From: Gnetum montanum
Lineage: Eukaryota; Streptophyta; Gnetopsida; Gnetales; Gnetaceae
Reading direction: 5' to 3'
Assembly (NCBI GenBank): GCA_015680685.1
Contig: MNCI01036469.1
Location: forward strand, 485,770 to 549,769
DNA: 64,000 nt
Shown: piece after piece, positions 1 through 12,309 of the stretch
How positions within the stretch are numbered: the stretch's first letter is position 1
Layout: each line of letters begins with the position of its first letter
The notes under the pieces: model-generated
What the model was told of the DNA's origin: nothing
Database searches by the model: none
What the model saw: only the letters and a program-made list of their open reading frames with translations
Program-made: the position numbers and the translations under genes

Positions 1-37
1 TATTTCTACACACAAAGCCATTCATTGAATTTGTATT

Positions 38-1560
38 CTTAAGATTGACTTTGTTAAAGCTTATGATCAAGTGGATTGGGAAGAACTAGAAAGATATTTA
101 TTATTGCTTGATTTTATGAATGCTTCTATAGTTTTGTTTCTTTTCCTTTGGATGGTCTAGTTTTGTATGAAAATTGGAAATTCCCTCTCCAATCCTTATC
201 ATCTATCATTAGATTTTTAACAAGGTGATTCCCTCTCTTTTCACTTATTCTCAATTTTTAGTGAATAATCTTTCAAGGTTTTTAGTAAAGTTTGGTGTGA
301 AATCCCCCTTCCTCTAGGAGGCATCACTTAGCATTATGTGAATGACATACTCATATTTCTCAAAGCCACTATTGATGATGCACAACATATTCAAGATGCT
401 CTAAAAAATTTGGTCAATGCACTAAGTTGGTGGTTAATTAGTAAAGAATTGAACGTCTAAAGATGGAGTGCCTAGCTATAAGAGTATAGTATAGTATAAA
501 TAATTTATAGTGTAAGAAAGGCATTTTATCCATCAATTATCAAGATTAACATTTTTTCTTTAGCCTAGGTAAGTCCATGTTCTTTAATTAATAAATTACA
601 GGCAACTTGAAAAGATTTGATGTTATTGATAATAGCAAAGTTAACAATGGTAACAATCGAGTTGTCTAGCATAGGAGTTTATGCCATGTTGGTTCTAGCC
701 CCTCTAACTATGATGTTGGATAAAATTAATGCAATCATCTAGATATTTTCTATCGAGAGATTCATAGGAGCATCATAAATTTTATTTGGTGAAATAAAAT
801 TAGGTGGCACATTTGAAGAAGACAGGGACTATGGCCTACATTTAATGAAAGACTAGGCTATAATTTTGATGACCAACTTGGCTTATGAGGTTTGGTCATC
901 AACTAACAAGCCATGGATTCATTCTATGTAGCACAAATATGACTTTCTTAATTTAAAAACTCTATCTTCCTTGGTGGTTTAGCAATCCATTCAACAAGGA
1001 TGATATTTCCTAGAATCTTTATGTTTATGATTCTTTAAAGAAGAAGAGGTGTATGTAGTAACTCTACTAGGTTAACCAAGATTAGTTGTCAATATGGAAA
1101 TCTTTTTGGAGGCTATAAGATTTCTAAACCATTGTGGGTTTACCAAGGTTGATCATTTTATGGTGGATGATGGATGATTTCTTTCTTATTCCTCATTACT
1201 AAGGGGAGAGGTTTTTGCTTAGGTTGAAAGTATTTTCATAGTCATCTCCTAGTTGAACCTTCTATTTAAAAGGGATATGTATTTTCTTCAATTTAATTCT
1301 TCTAATAGTAAGTACTAGGTCTTAGCCATCTTTAATCTCTCATTTGGATGCATGGAAAGATTTCTAAGCTTTGGAAGCTTCCATGCCATCCAAAGATTTG
1401 TTTTTCTTTTTGTTGGCTCTTTGAGCATCATGCTATTTTGACTTCCAATAATCTCCAATGTAGGGGCTACCATCTAGCCTCATGTTATATCCTTGGTCAT
1501 AGTTAGTTTAAGACTTTTAATTATCTTTTTAAGGATTGTACTTTTTAGAAGGTTGTTAGT
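38..1560 (+). pseudogene. L1-type LINE reverse transcriptase and zf-RVT fragment
   Basis: Decayed 3' part of a plant non-LTR retrotransposon. Translated pieces follow the L1 RT order: a KIDFVKAYDQVDW block near 41-80, the QGDSLSFHLF block (canonical QGDPLSP) near 215-245, and HYVNDILIF at 332-358, where the catalytic YADD has become YVND. The stretch around 830-920 reads like the GLGLRD...N.AL..KLAW region. At about 1345-1510 a WKLPCHPKICFSFCWL-like run matches the zf-RVT domain that follows RT in plant L1 elements. Stops and frameshifts occur throughout, so it is inactive. The 5' end lies outside the window. The 3' end is not clear, and no poly(A) tail or target duplication was identified. 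Confidence 0.8.
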
Positions 1561-2885
1561 GCATTAATTATAAGAATTAATGTTGCCCCCTTTCCCCTCA
1601 AAAATGGATTTCTAGACATGGTTATTATGTTTAGATAACCAAGATGCACATGTAGGAGATATTGTCATTTAACTTGAGGCCATGTGACAAGCATGGTTGG
1701 GGCACAATTAAAGAAATTCTCATGTATATAGAGTGCACAATCCATTAGATGCAACTATTAAAATGGTAAACTATGTAGATTTGTGAGCTAAAAAAAAAGG
1801 ATACAACATTGCTTTGCCTATGAGTTTACATGTTAAACATGAGTTACTCTTCCATGACAACTTTAGACATTAGTAGTTCTCCTATTCCTTATGGTAGTTG
1901 ATTAAGACACATATTTCTTAGGTATATAAGAATGCCCCTACTTTGGGTTCATCAGGTAGTTCAATCATAGAATGGAGACACTTTTGTGAGGATGGGTTTC
2001 TTGCAATGGCCAAATGCAATGCATACTTCTAGGCTAATATTTTCTTCACTTCAGATGAGCTTGCAAGGTAGCTCATTAGGTATTTCACTTTAAATTCTTG
2101 ATTTATCTCTTTTTTTGTCATTCATTTTAGGTTTATATGTAGGTTCATCTAAGGAATCCATTAAACATGGTGTGCATGTTGTCTTTCTTGGCCATGAAGC
2201 TCTAACTTGAATTCATGGAAATAAAAATAATCCAATTTTTATGATTTCTTACGAGGGCCTTCTTGGTCATCTTGTTAACATCACTAGAGGCCTTTATTTC
2301 ATGACACATTAACATCCATTGGCATTTCCACCTTTAACATGATTCATTGCAACTATGACCTAAGGTACAATCATTGATGATGTAAACTATTAATGTGATT
2401 ACCCTTTGCTCTATTTTAGTTGTTTTATATGCATGCTTTCCATCATGTGACTTTTTCTAGATAGATGTTTCTTTGAACCTTTTGTTTCATGTCAATGTTG
2501 AGTATCAAAAGTATATCTTTGGGTGTCCTAATTTTGTTGAATGGCCAAGTTTTTAGATGGTTTTTTTCTTACTAGTTGGCTAGTCTATTGTTATCATGTT
2601 TAGGTTGGGAAGGCTTAGCAAATAGATTTTTTTAAAAAAATTTTCCTCATCCCACTAAGGTATCCAACACACGTAAAATGTTTATTGTACTTTTTTTTTA
2701 AAAAAATTTTAATAATCTTTTTAGTGTCATTTACCTTAGAAAAAAAATCAACGAAGCCATTTATTTAAAAAGACATACAAATTATCTTTTTATAAATATC
2801 TCAAAAAGCTTGTATAAACTTAAATATACACTGAAATAGAATTGGATAGATCTCAAGCATTAAAAAAATAGGTTAGGCAAAGGAG

Positions 2886-2985
2886 GTACATCATCATCCT
2901 AGTCTTGTTCCAACAAAATGGAGTTGGCTACATGAGTTATTTTATGCCATTCACCTCTATGAAGAGTTAGCACATCACATATGAT
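2886..2985 (+). repeat. Dispersed short repeat, copy 1
   Basis: A CATCATCATCCT..TTGTTCCAACAAAATGG..TTGGCTACATGAGTT block followed by TTATGCCATT..CCTCT. A second copy in the same orientation lies at 40,519-40,612. The wording resembles a phrase I recall as common at plant SINE or RTE-type LINE 3' ends (GGGTCGGCTACATG). That family assignment is a recollection and is not proven here. Confidence 0.6.
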
Positions 2986-4329
2986 GAACGTCCTAACATT
3001 TTCAAAACATGACAGAAAAGCATCCATGAGATTTAGCATGGTTTTATAGCTTATTACCAACTTGACACTAATCATTGTCCTTCTATATTTGGGCTTGGAA
3101 CTGGCATTAGTAGAGTTATGTTAGGGAATGGAGGTACATAAGAAAAAATGCATGAACAAAGACAAGCAACATAAAAAAATAGGATCAAATACTATCTTAC
3201 ATAAAGTCAAGGCCTAGAAACTAAGTTGTAAGAGAATCTAAAGACTTACCATTCAAGAGTAAAAACACAAAGCTTACATAGTAGGTGGTTGGTTTGAATA
3301 AACTGAAAATGTAAAAAAAAAAAAAGAAGGAAGCTTGACATGTACAATAGTAGTTAATTTGAAAACTCTATGATACATATTTTAGGCTTATTATTTGTCC
3401 AAATGTCATGAGGAACCCACATATTGAATGTGCTATATGTCTCTTATTATTCTAAATATTGTAGAATGTTGAACTAGTCTTCCATCAATGAATATTTGCA
3501 AAAACGTGTTGTCACTTATCATTGGCAAATATCTGTTAATGCTGCTAATAAAAGCATCAAAGATACAAGGAAATTTACCATGGTTGCAAAGATGCTATCA
3601 TTTAACTAAAGGTAAGTTGGTAAGAGCTAGTTCAAAACATGAATATTTGAAAAGGAGGTGGCCTTAGGCAAGAGAGCCTAGTGAGTGAGTGTCATCCTAC
3701 TAAGGAGAAAGGAAATATTAAGTGGCAAGGAAGAAGCTAATGTGGAGGGGATGCAATATTGGAAAAATTTGAGATTTAAAAGTTCTAGGATAGTGGAGAA
3801 AGGTCACTTCATTTTTATTTAACACTTTAAACACACACTAAATCTAGAATGTATGAAGATAACTTAATTATGAGGAAAGAAGAAAATTAACTATCTTCTA
3901 TTACTTCAAAAGAAGCTTGTAAATATAGTAGTTCCACAACCCACAAAAAACAACACTCATATACTTAATGATATTATAGAACATGAGGCTCTACAACCAC
4001 ACCAATGATTGACCTCAATGCAAGGTATAATCAACCTAGATCTCTCTCACAAACACAGGACTAAGATCAACACCCATACATAAGAGTCACAATGAACAAA
4101 ACGCATACAATTGACCGCAAAGATGCATACCACTAACATGCAATATCTCTTCTAACTTTAATGTTACTCTCCATTCAACAAAACATGAAAGCATGAAATA
4201 ATATATACCAGTTACAAGATAATAACCCTAGGGAAGTTTTTCCCATGACCAACTTGGAGATTCCCATTTATTTCCAATTTTGTTCTAATCTTTTCTGGCT
4301 ATTTCCCAACTTGGAATTTTCCTCAACCA

Positions 4330-4615
4330 TATGGGACATCTTTAGGCTTGATAAGATGTCTTCCTATCAACCCTAGATCTTAGACAAGATGTCTCCTATC
4401 ATGTCAAGACATCTTCCTAGAGATGTGTCCTTCTTGGGTAAGATATCTACCTCATACATAAGACATCTTTCTAGAGATGTTTGCTTCATGAGCAAGACAT
4501 CTCATCTTTTTGCTAGACATCTTTCAAGTACTTGGGATGTCTCCTATGCATGCCTAGCTCTCAGGTAAGATAGCTCTTTGATGTCTAAGACATCTTCCTA
4601 GTTTTCCAAAGTCTT
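4330..4615. repeat. Cluster of AGACATCT / AGATGTCT inverted words
   Basis: Within under 300 bp the 8-bp word AGACATCT and its reverse complement (or one-mismatch forms such as AAGATGTCT and AGACATCTTCCTAG) recur about ten times at irregular spacing on both strands. This resembles the palindrome-rich U3 regions of the LTRs in this window but uses a different word, and I found no LTR ends around it. Confidence 0.55.
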
Positions 4616-4826
4616 TAATTGATTTACTATAGGGATGAAAAGAGGGTTTGAAAGAGGTGTCCCTACACCAAATAGGATTTAGACAGTCCATGGAATCCTC
4701 ATTAAGGAGTTTAATGAGGTATGAGGAAGTGACATTGTTTCTCACAACATCATGAATTAACAAAATTCAAGTAGCACTTTGTGTGCATGAGGGTTAGAAT
4801 TCAGGATGAGTAGCATAGAAATAAAG

Positions 4827-4831
4827 GCTAT
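4827..4831. repeat. Target-site duplication of element M, left copy (GCTAT)
   Basis: GCTAT directly precedes the left LTR. The identical 5 bp follow the right LTR at 38,424-38,428. A 5-bp duplication is normal for Gypsy integrases and shows that the LTRs at 4.8 and 38 kb belong to one insertion. Confidence 0.9.
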
Positions 4832-5697
4832 TGATGTGTAGCAAGTATTCCCTACACCTAACTATATGAATCACTAATGTGTACATGTGATTTAGCCAAA
4901 TTTTGTGGACTTTATTTACCTAAGTGACCAATATTCTTAGATAGTGAAATCTATAATAATTAATCATTGTCTTCCCAATCAACACTTGTGTTAATCTATG
5001 CATATGGTTAAGTGTGGTTGAGGCATAAGATATTTATTTTTATGCTTTTTATTATTCCTCTACTTGATAAATGATTAAGTAAATAAAAATTAAATATTTA
5101 AATTAACTACTTAATTAACTAAGTAGCCTAATGTAGAGTATCTATTCCTACTTTTTGTATACATCCTAAACATATATTAACATTGCTGGGTTACCAAGTG
5201 TATAATACTAGGTATAACAAGTATCCACTGCTAGGATTACCAAGCATTAATATATTCTACTCGAAGTGATAATATGTTGCTTACAAATGATAATATTAAT
5301 TTCTTAATAATAATAAAGTAAATTTCTAGAAAGCTAAGTTACGCTAGTCCAAGTGCTATAATGGATAAAAGAAATCTCAATTTTATTTCTGTTCATGCAA
5401 ATGTGCCTAGGTATAGATGCATTTGAATAAAATGTTGTATGGTCACTTGAATCTAGGCTACAAGCACTCAGAAGAAAAATATTCTAACTTCTACAAGAAG
5501 AAACTGTAAGAGTTTGGCTATGGAAATGACCAAAAGATGCCATAAATGTGAGGGGTATGCACATTTATATAGGCAATACCTATGTCAACATCACATACCT
5601 ACATCAACACATCCTAATATATATTGATGGGGATACGTCAATGGGGCTATGTTGATGGGCATGCATCAATGTAGTTATTTTATTTAATGTTTTATTA
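4832..5697 (-). repeat. 3' LTR of element M
   Basis: 866 bp. It pairs with the LTR at 37,613. In plus-strand reading it begins TGATGTGTAG and ends TTTTATTA, so the original TGATGA start has decayed to TAATAA. A minus-strand TATA-like box lies near 5,563-5,571. Several CATCAATG/CATTGATG-type words sit just upstream of it (plus coordinates 5,590-5,670), forming the family's U3 repeats. Confidence 0.88.
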
Positions 5698-5713
5698 GAC
5701 CCCCACAACTGAC
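5698..5713 (-). other. Polypurine tract of element M
   Basis: On the minus strand a TTGTGGGGGTC run directly precedes the 3' LTR. It matches the GTGGGGGTA that precedes the 3' LTRs of E2 and E3. It is the expected priming site for plus-strand DNA synthesis. Confidence 0.7.
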
Positions 5714-5929
5714 TAAAAAATCATCCTCAAGTGTACAAAAATGGGATTAATTTTCTTACAAAATTTAGGGTAGTATGCAACTTTATTGACTAGCTAATGA
5801 AATAACCCACTTTGAATAACTCTGAGAGCCATATTTTATACATTACAAAAATTTGTACATTATCTAATAAAAATTTGGACACTTAGAAAAAAGTGAGCAA
5901 GAGCCTGTTGAATGGATGGAGGTAGGATG

Positions 5930-8751
5930 AAGTCTTCACACAGTGCCTAGAGGTGGAGGTTTATGTGGCTTTGATGATCCTTTATCACATCTTGGTACTG
6001 TTAGTGGTAGAGGTTGTCTTGTTGTTATCATTACATCTACTAGAAATTTAAAGGCATCCAAGAGTACCTTCATTTTCTCCTAGATATGGTCTAGGCTACT
6101 TTGCCTAGATTAGGTAGTGCTAAGATATCCCATGGGCATGGAAATAAAGAAAACATCTCCTTCACATTGACAAACTAAGCTGTGAATGTTTTATGTTTAA
6201 TATCGAATGTTCTAATAAAATTCTATAGCTCTTGGTAGTTATTTATCTTTCTTGCTAGGTTTTGAGCAACAATTCATTGATCAGTGAATATACTTTTAAG
6301 AACTTCAAGCTCTATGTTGGCTATCTTCAACTTTTGTTTTGTATCTTTATGGAGCTTGAACTTTGCCCCATGGAGGAGGTAGGAGTTGGTGACCTACTTC
6401 TCCTTGCTATCAACATTGCCAACTTTGCATAACAAAGATTGTTGAGTTCATGTATTCTATTATTTATTTAATATGTAGCTTCTTTAGGTAGATTTTTGCT
6501 TGATTATATGCATTTAGTCCATTAAAGATGGACTACCATGCATTGCCTCTTTACTGGAGTTACTGGATAGCCTCATTCACCTTTACCTTGGTAAATTTAA
6601 TTTCTTTTTCATTGACCTCTTTAAGTAGTCTAACATGGTCTTTATAGTGACTTTTTATCTTTTTAAATTTCAAGGCCTTATTTTTCCAGGTGGTAATCTT
6701 AATTGTAGTCCTCTGGCAAAAGGTATGGACCTTCTCCATCGAGAGATTCTAATTTTTAGTAGCAAACCTTCTCAAATTTGAGTTCACATTGGCAAGTTGT
6801 TTCTGTTACTTATAGATATATTTGATAATCTGGTTCTTTTGTTGCTCAACATTCTATAGGTAATGATTATCTCTAGTGAGGACTAAGTTCACCTTGTTAA
6901 TTTATGATAGATCCTTTGTAGTGTTTTTTGTCATTGCCTTTGACATGGACGTGTTAAAGATAGCCATTTCCTTGGTATTCTTAGCCTTCTTATTCTTGTA
7001 TTGAAGATGTTGAAAAGCTTCATCTTGTATTAGATTAGACCAGAGAATGGAAAGATCAGAGAGAAAAGCTTGCAATTTTGTAACTTTGATGGCCAATCAT
7101 CGATTGGTCATAGTATCCTCCTTAAGCCATGCATTAGCTATTAGTAACTTGTCTCTTGTTTCTAAAAGCTATAACTAGTTGGCTATTATATCATTTAATA
7201 GATCAAAGATCTATGGAAGTGGTTGCCTGGCTTCCACTAGTTATTCCTATACTTCTTCATGTTGGGTAGCACCCATCTGTCCACTCCCTACTCCTATTGA
7301 TGCATGGATGTCTATCATAGTAGCAATGTCTAGTATTGATGCAATAGAAGCATTAAGGGCTTTTGCAACTCTATCTAATACCATTTTTCTACTATATCAT
7401 AGCCCTTATATGACATGATTAGGATCATCACCCCCTTTCCTTCCTCTAGCATGATAGAAAAGGCTATTACATTCCCTAAAATTTTTGGAAATGCTTGTCC
7501 TAGGATGGACATATTAACTTCTGTAGTATTTGGATTGGGTTGGATAGGTACTTAGTTTCTTTGTGTGAAGAATAACAACATTTTCTCACTATCTAGCTTG
7601 TTGATGATCTTTACGACCTTGTTTAGGTGGCTCATGATTGGATGGTAGATAAATAATTTCCTAGCAGCTCGAGAATTTCTTTTTACTGTAAACATTGCTC
7701 CCAAAGTTTTCTAAGATGCTCAGCAACTGCAAGCATCTTTGGTATTATTTTTAAAGATGTAGGTAATGGTGGTGATGCTTGTTCCTCTTCTTGAAGCTTA
7801 GCAGCAACCTTATTCTTCATCATATCCTTCCATGATGTAGTAGGAGTGTGGTAGACCACATCATTAGAATAGCGGGCTATTTCTTCTCGTTTGCATAAAT
7901 TTCTAATTAAGTAAGGAAATGGAAGTGTCTTTCTATCCTTCTCATTTTTCTTGAAATGCTTTTCTATTTCAAGGAAGATGAGCTAGGATAGGTTGACAGG
8001 GAATTTTTCTCTTAGAGACGAACATGCCCTACTAGAGAAGAATGTCATCTTGCTTAGCCTCATTGTAGGGTTAAGGTGATAGGCTGTAATCTTGAAGGAA
8101 GATCTTTTTACCTTTGTCAAGGTATCATAGTCTGTATGGTCCACTTCATAGCACTACTAAATCTAGTCTTTCTTTTCTTTGGAGTCTACTTACATTGAGA
8201 TCTCTGATAGCTTTTCCCCAATGTTGGGTAAATTGTGGACTTTAGCAATGGCTTCAATTGAGTAGGAGATGTTAATGTCCTTGATTTTGACTAATGCATT
8301 TGCTTGTTGATTGTTATAGAAAAGATAGTTTTCTCCCATGTATCATTTCCCACTATTGGAGAGAATGGAGCATAGAGAAGACTCCTACAACTACAACCTG
8401 ACCTCTTCTAGCGTCAACTCCAAGAATGGTCCAAAGTAACTCTTGCAAGATAGAACTTTGGATGTTCTTAGTTTAGACCCTTTCTAAGAAGGCTTTAGTA
8501 AGTGTGACCTCTAAGTTATGTTTTGGTTTTGGAATTTTATCTTGCTTGAATTGGCCTATTTTTACAATAGGAATTTGCCTAATAGATTTCACCTCTAGCT
8601 CCTCCTAAAGAAGCTCAGTATCATGCATAGCCTTACCCACTTGCTCTTCAGATTATTGTTGCTATGGTTGTTGTTAGCTCCTTCCTCATTGGGGTCACTT
8701 CTCTGTGGGCTATAATGGTCCATTTTCTTACGGTCCTCTCTTGGATGCCAT
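5930..8751 (-). pseudogene. 3' ORF of element M (Athila-type, decayed)
   Basis: Minus-strand remnant of the ORF between pol and the 3' LTR. The likely start is the ATG at 8,751-8,749, reading MASKRGP, directly after an AG, as in E1, E2 and E3. A 64-codon open piece at 6,902-7,096 contains the DEAFQHLQ and MAIFNTS words that align with DEAFQ and LAIFDKS in E3's 3' ORF. The end near 5,930-6,040 aligns with the KMRALLEAF block of E3. It is heavily interrupted. The function of this protein family is not known to me. In E3 the N-terminal half resembles the 'putative plant transposon protein' domain and the rest looks coiled-coil. Confidence 0.65.
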
Positions 8752-9850
8752 CTATGATCATAAACATAACCCATGATTAGCTCTTAGACATAAATTTTAT
8801 TCCCTTGGGATACCTTCCTTTGTTAGATTAGGTTAAGTTGGTTCCTTAGACATTAGTACTTTATCATTAAGTTCTTGTTTTATGATGGTAGGCTTATGAT
8901 ATTATTTTATTTATGTTCGTATGGAGGTTGATTGTTGATATTAACTCTTTGTGATTATTATTTTAATATTATTTTAATATTATGATTAAGATGATCTGAT
9001 AGTACTTCATTCCAAGTCTAGAGCAAGTCCATTTCATTCACAATGACCTCGCATTGATATATTCCTCCTCTTTGACCATCAAGAGTTCATGAGAACCTCA
9101 AAGAACAACCATTACTCTAAGAGAAGAAAAAAAAGAAAAGAAGGAAGTAGGTAGGACCTTAGTTAGAGGGGTGCCTTCAGGCATGGGTAACATGTCTTTC
9201 TAGCCCCATAACCAATGCTTATAGTTCATTATTATGTCTACAAGATGTGCTTTGAATTCTTGTTATTGTTTTTTTCTTCATGGGAACAACACCATGGAAA
9301 GACATGCTTCCTTTTTATGGTTGACAATAAGAGTGATGATCTATTAATGGAGAATCATAGAACTTAATAAGGAAATTAAGATAAGATAAGATCAAATCTC
9401 CTTGAGGTTACACCCTTTTTCATTCCCACTTGGTTCTTTCCTAGTTCATTAGGTAACAAGATCATTTGTTACTTTTAGTTATAGTGTGAAAAAACCTTCA
9501 TGATATACTAATGGAATAAATGGAATGGGTGGATGTTGTGAGCTCACTGCCTGATAATACTAAAAAATTGATAATTTGGTAGTAGAAAGCATAATATTAG
9601 AATAAAATTTGGCCTTTTGATTAATCAATCATAATATTGATAGTTACATTGAAGAATTTTCCAAAATTTGCAGTAGTAATGAACAAAATCAAAGATTGCC
9701 AACAAGACTAAATGAAATGAACAAAGAAAGAAAGGGAAAAAAGGAAGAGAAAATATATAAAATATTTAAAAAAATATTAAGAAAACGGAAAAAATATATA
9801 AATAATGCTAGAAAACAAAAAGGTGAAAAATTGGTTATCCTCATCAAGAT
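8752..9850 (-). other. Non-coding interval between pol and 3' ORF of M
   Basis: Contains an A-rich stretch on the plus strand (9,715-9,830; T-rich on the coding strand) matching the TTTTGTTTTACA tract that follows pol in the other elements. It also has a conserved block near 9,165-9,220, whose reverse complement reads like the ATGTTACCCATGCCTGAAGG block of E1 at 19,371-19,400. The conserved stem-loop and the LTR-like module seen in E1, E2 and E3 are not found here. M is shorter in this part, presumably by deletion. Confidence 0.5.
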
Positions 9851-9851
9851 G

Positions 9852-11286
9852 TTACAATGGATGGCCATCTTTTCCATGACTAAGTTGAGAGGAGGAGATC
9901 CAAGAAATAGAGCATACTTGTTCTTCCACAAAGGTGTTAGTTACTTGGGGTTCCAAGAAGGGCTTAAGTTGTTGTACATTGACTAACATGAATTTTTCAG
10001 GGTTAGTTAGGTGGTAGACCATCATGGCCCCAAAAGAAAAGTTGAATGGATTATGATTCTTTCCATAAGATTTGGAACTTAGTGCATTGTGGCACATGCA
10101 TGGATTCCAATAAAGAACCTTTTCATTAGGGTGGAATGTAACTTTTCTTATCTATGCATCGTGATGTTATTTGATGTGTGTCTTGTGTCCTTCATTCATC
10201 ATTAGGACTATTTTCATCTAGCACATTATGTATCATAAGATGTTATTTTTGGGCTAGATTAATGTCTAAGTCAAGGTTACATGTAGTTTTTAGTGTATGG
10301 AGTTCAGCTTGAATTAGAAGTTTGGTAATTTTCCATATACTAAATCATAGGGAGAGTAGCCTATAGGAAGTTTTTAAGTTGAACGATATGCCCAAAGAGC
10401 ATCGTTGAGTTTCGTACTCTAGTCCTTCCTATATCTACTAATAGTTCATGTCAAGATACTAGTGATCTTCCTATTTCTAACCTGAGCTTGATCATTGGCT
10501 TGGGGGTAATAGGGGGGCTATAAGTTTATGTTGCATCCTCAAGCATTGCATCAATTTTTGAAAAATAGACCCTATGAAATATGTTTCATTATCTGAGATT
10601 AATATTCTAGGCACATCAAACTTGTTCACCTCCTATTGTTAAACAAATCGACCTGCAATGATAGATGTATAGTCAGATATGGTTGCAGATTTAGCCCATT
10701 TGGTGTAGTAATCAACAATCACTATGATGTAGGCCTTTCAATTTGACATGAAAGTAATGGATTCCATGAAGTTAAATTTTTAAAGATCAAAAGGTCCAAT
10801 GGTTGGATCCACTATTGGGACCCTTCCATTCATGTAGTCATTCCTTCATCTCGTTAACATCACTCGCATGAACAAGAGAAATGGTGAGCATCCTTGAAGA
10901 TCATTGGACAAAATTATCTTACCATAAGGATCTTTGTTGCAATCCTCCATCCTATGTACTGGCCCTTGCAAAGACAATTGTGAGCATCCTGGAGGATTTT
11001 CAATTGATTTTCATCAGGTACAGACCATCAAACGAAGCCATTGACATAAACCTTATAGAGATTACTTTCAATTTCCATGTAATGCTTGACCTAGTAAAGA
11101 AATTGTTGTTTTTTCTTAGTATCCCATTTTGTAGAGTCTCTTTTGTAAGAAGCTAAAAGAGGGACTCATCATAACAATTTTTACCCTTTGGTACTTAAAA
11201 TTCAATTGACTTAGCAAGGAGGAGTTCATCTGGAAATTAATTAGATAAGGGTTCTTCGTCCTCCTTGTGATTCCATCTTAACTAAG
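9852..11286 (-). pseudogene. Element M pol, integrase portion
   Basis: Reverse-strand translation follows the integrase half of E3's pol. A DALWAYRST block near 10,390 sits just upstream of a GYSPYDLVYGKLP block near 10,350. The C-terminal VNVQQLKPF near 10,040 is followed by the SQLSHGKDG tail. The HEG-type zinc-binding N-terminus lies around 10,880-11,000. Frameshifts and stops are frequent. The segment starts exactly at the E1 insertion point and continues the RNase H piece at 26,035-26,548. Confidence 0.78.
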
Positions 11287-12142
11287 TGATGAGTTGTCTG
11301 GATGGTCCTGTTGACATAGGGTTTGATCCATTAATGTGTACCTATCAACGAGGCCCCCTATTTCACCTCTAAATATGTACTCACTAGTTGCATTTATGAA
11401 ATAAGTTAGATAGTTATAGCAAAAGTTTTGGAGTTTTGTCATTCATAAGTTAGAATATTTTTCTAGGTGCCTGCAGTAGGAGTCAAAGACTATATAGATC
11501 TTTATTTAAGCACTGTTGTACTTGAGCACGATAGTGTGTGCGATAATAAAGATGAGCTTTTTGATAAACCTTGTAGCACTTTTAAATAGATTAATTATTT
11601 TCTTTATGCATTTAATATTTTAAGTAATTTCCTTTAATGCTTTAAGTAATTAAGCTAAACTAAGCTAAATTAAACTAAATTAAGCTAGACTAAGCTAAAG
11701 TAAATAGCGATTAATTAAGCACATAAGTACAACCACTTTGAGCATACGCTTGGTGCTTGGTAATCCTAGTAATGCTTAACGTCTAGTAACCTAGTGGTGT
11801 TAAACATGTTCAGGATGTGTACAACAAGTGGGAATGGATGCTTATGTTAGGATTAGTTAAATGCTAGCTAGTTACATTAAATTAGCAATGAAATTACTTT
11901 ATTCATCATTCTTTATTCTTAGATGAGTTAGAACATAAAACATAAAAATGATAAAAATTATATGCCTCAATTACCCTTGCATTTCACAAGTGTAATTGGG
12001 AAGACAACGATTGCAATGGTTAGTTTCACTTCCTAGAGACCAGAGTACTTAGAAGGCTATAAGTCCATGAAATTTGATCGAATTTTGTGTAAATGCTTAG
12101 TGATTCGTATGGTTGGATGTAGGGTCTACTTGCAGCTCATCA
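11287..12142 (+). repeat. 5' LTR of E1
   Basis: 856 bp, TGATGAGTTG...CTCATCA, highly similar to 25,157-26,034. The TATA region is mutated (CTCTAAATATG near 11,370). An AATAAAGATGAGC poly(A)-signal region lies near 11,545. It carries an expanded TAAGCTAAA(C/T) tandem array at about 11,650-11,704 that is shorter in the 3' LTR. Confidence 0.9.
11650..11704 (+). repeat. Short tandem array (TAAGCTAAAC-like, about 10 bp x 5-6)
   Basis: Imperfect tandem copies of a roughly 10-bp AAGCTAAACT unit inside the 5' LTR of E1. The matching place in the 3' LTR (about 25,560-25,590) has only about three units, so copy number changed after insertion. Confidence 0.7.
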
Positions 12143-12143
12143 T

Positions 12144-12161
12144 GGGTGTTGTTGCCAAGGA
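12144..12161 (+). other. Degenerate tRNA-Asp primer binding site of E1
   Basis: Lies one base after the LTR. It matches the tRNA-Asp-type site (TGGCGCCGTTGCCGGGGA) seen intact in Y, with one T-to-G and otherwise C-to-T or G-to-A differences. These are mostly CpG-decay changes. Confidence 0.75.
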
Positions 12162-12309
12162 CCTATAGTTTGATATGTGCACTATCTAGGACTTAGTGAA
12201 TATTATTTAAGATCATTGGAAGAAACCCTAAAGTTGTAATAATTCAAAAAAAAAATAAAATAAAATTATAATTATAATTTAAGCATACTAAATGTTTCTT
12301 TAATATAAA

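Larger units (their letters stand above)
1561..4826. other. Unassigned intergenic DNA
   Basis: AT-rich and full of stops in all frames. It may include more of the LINE 3' end, but I could not align it to a known domain. The only structure I can support is a dispersed short repeat at 2,886-2,985 and a cluster of short inverted words at about 4,330-4,615, both listed separately. This is the sequence into which element M inserted: its last five bases (4,827-4,831) are the left target duplication. Confidence 0.5.

Noticed and set aside
9689-9986. Open frames on both strands, one very Lys/Ile-rich and one hydrophobic
   Set aside because: They are translations of the A-rich/T-rich tract after pol plus the pol tail of M. 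There is no independent gene.
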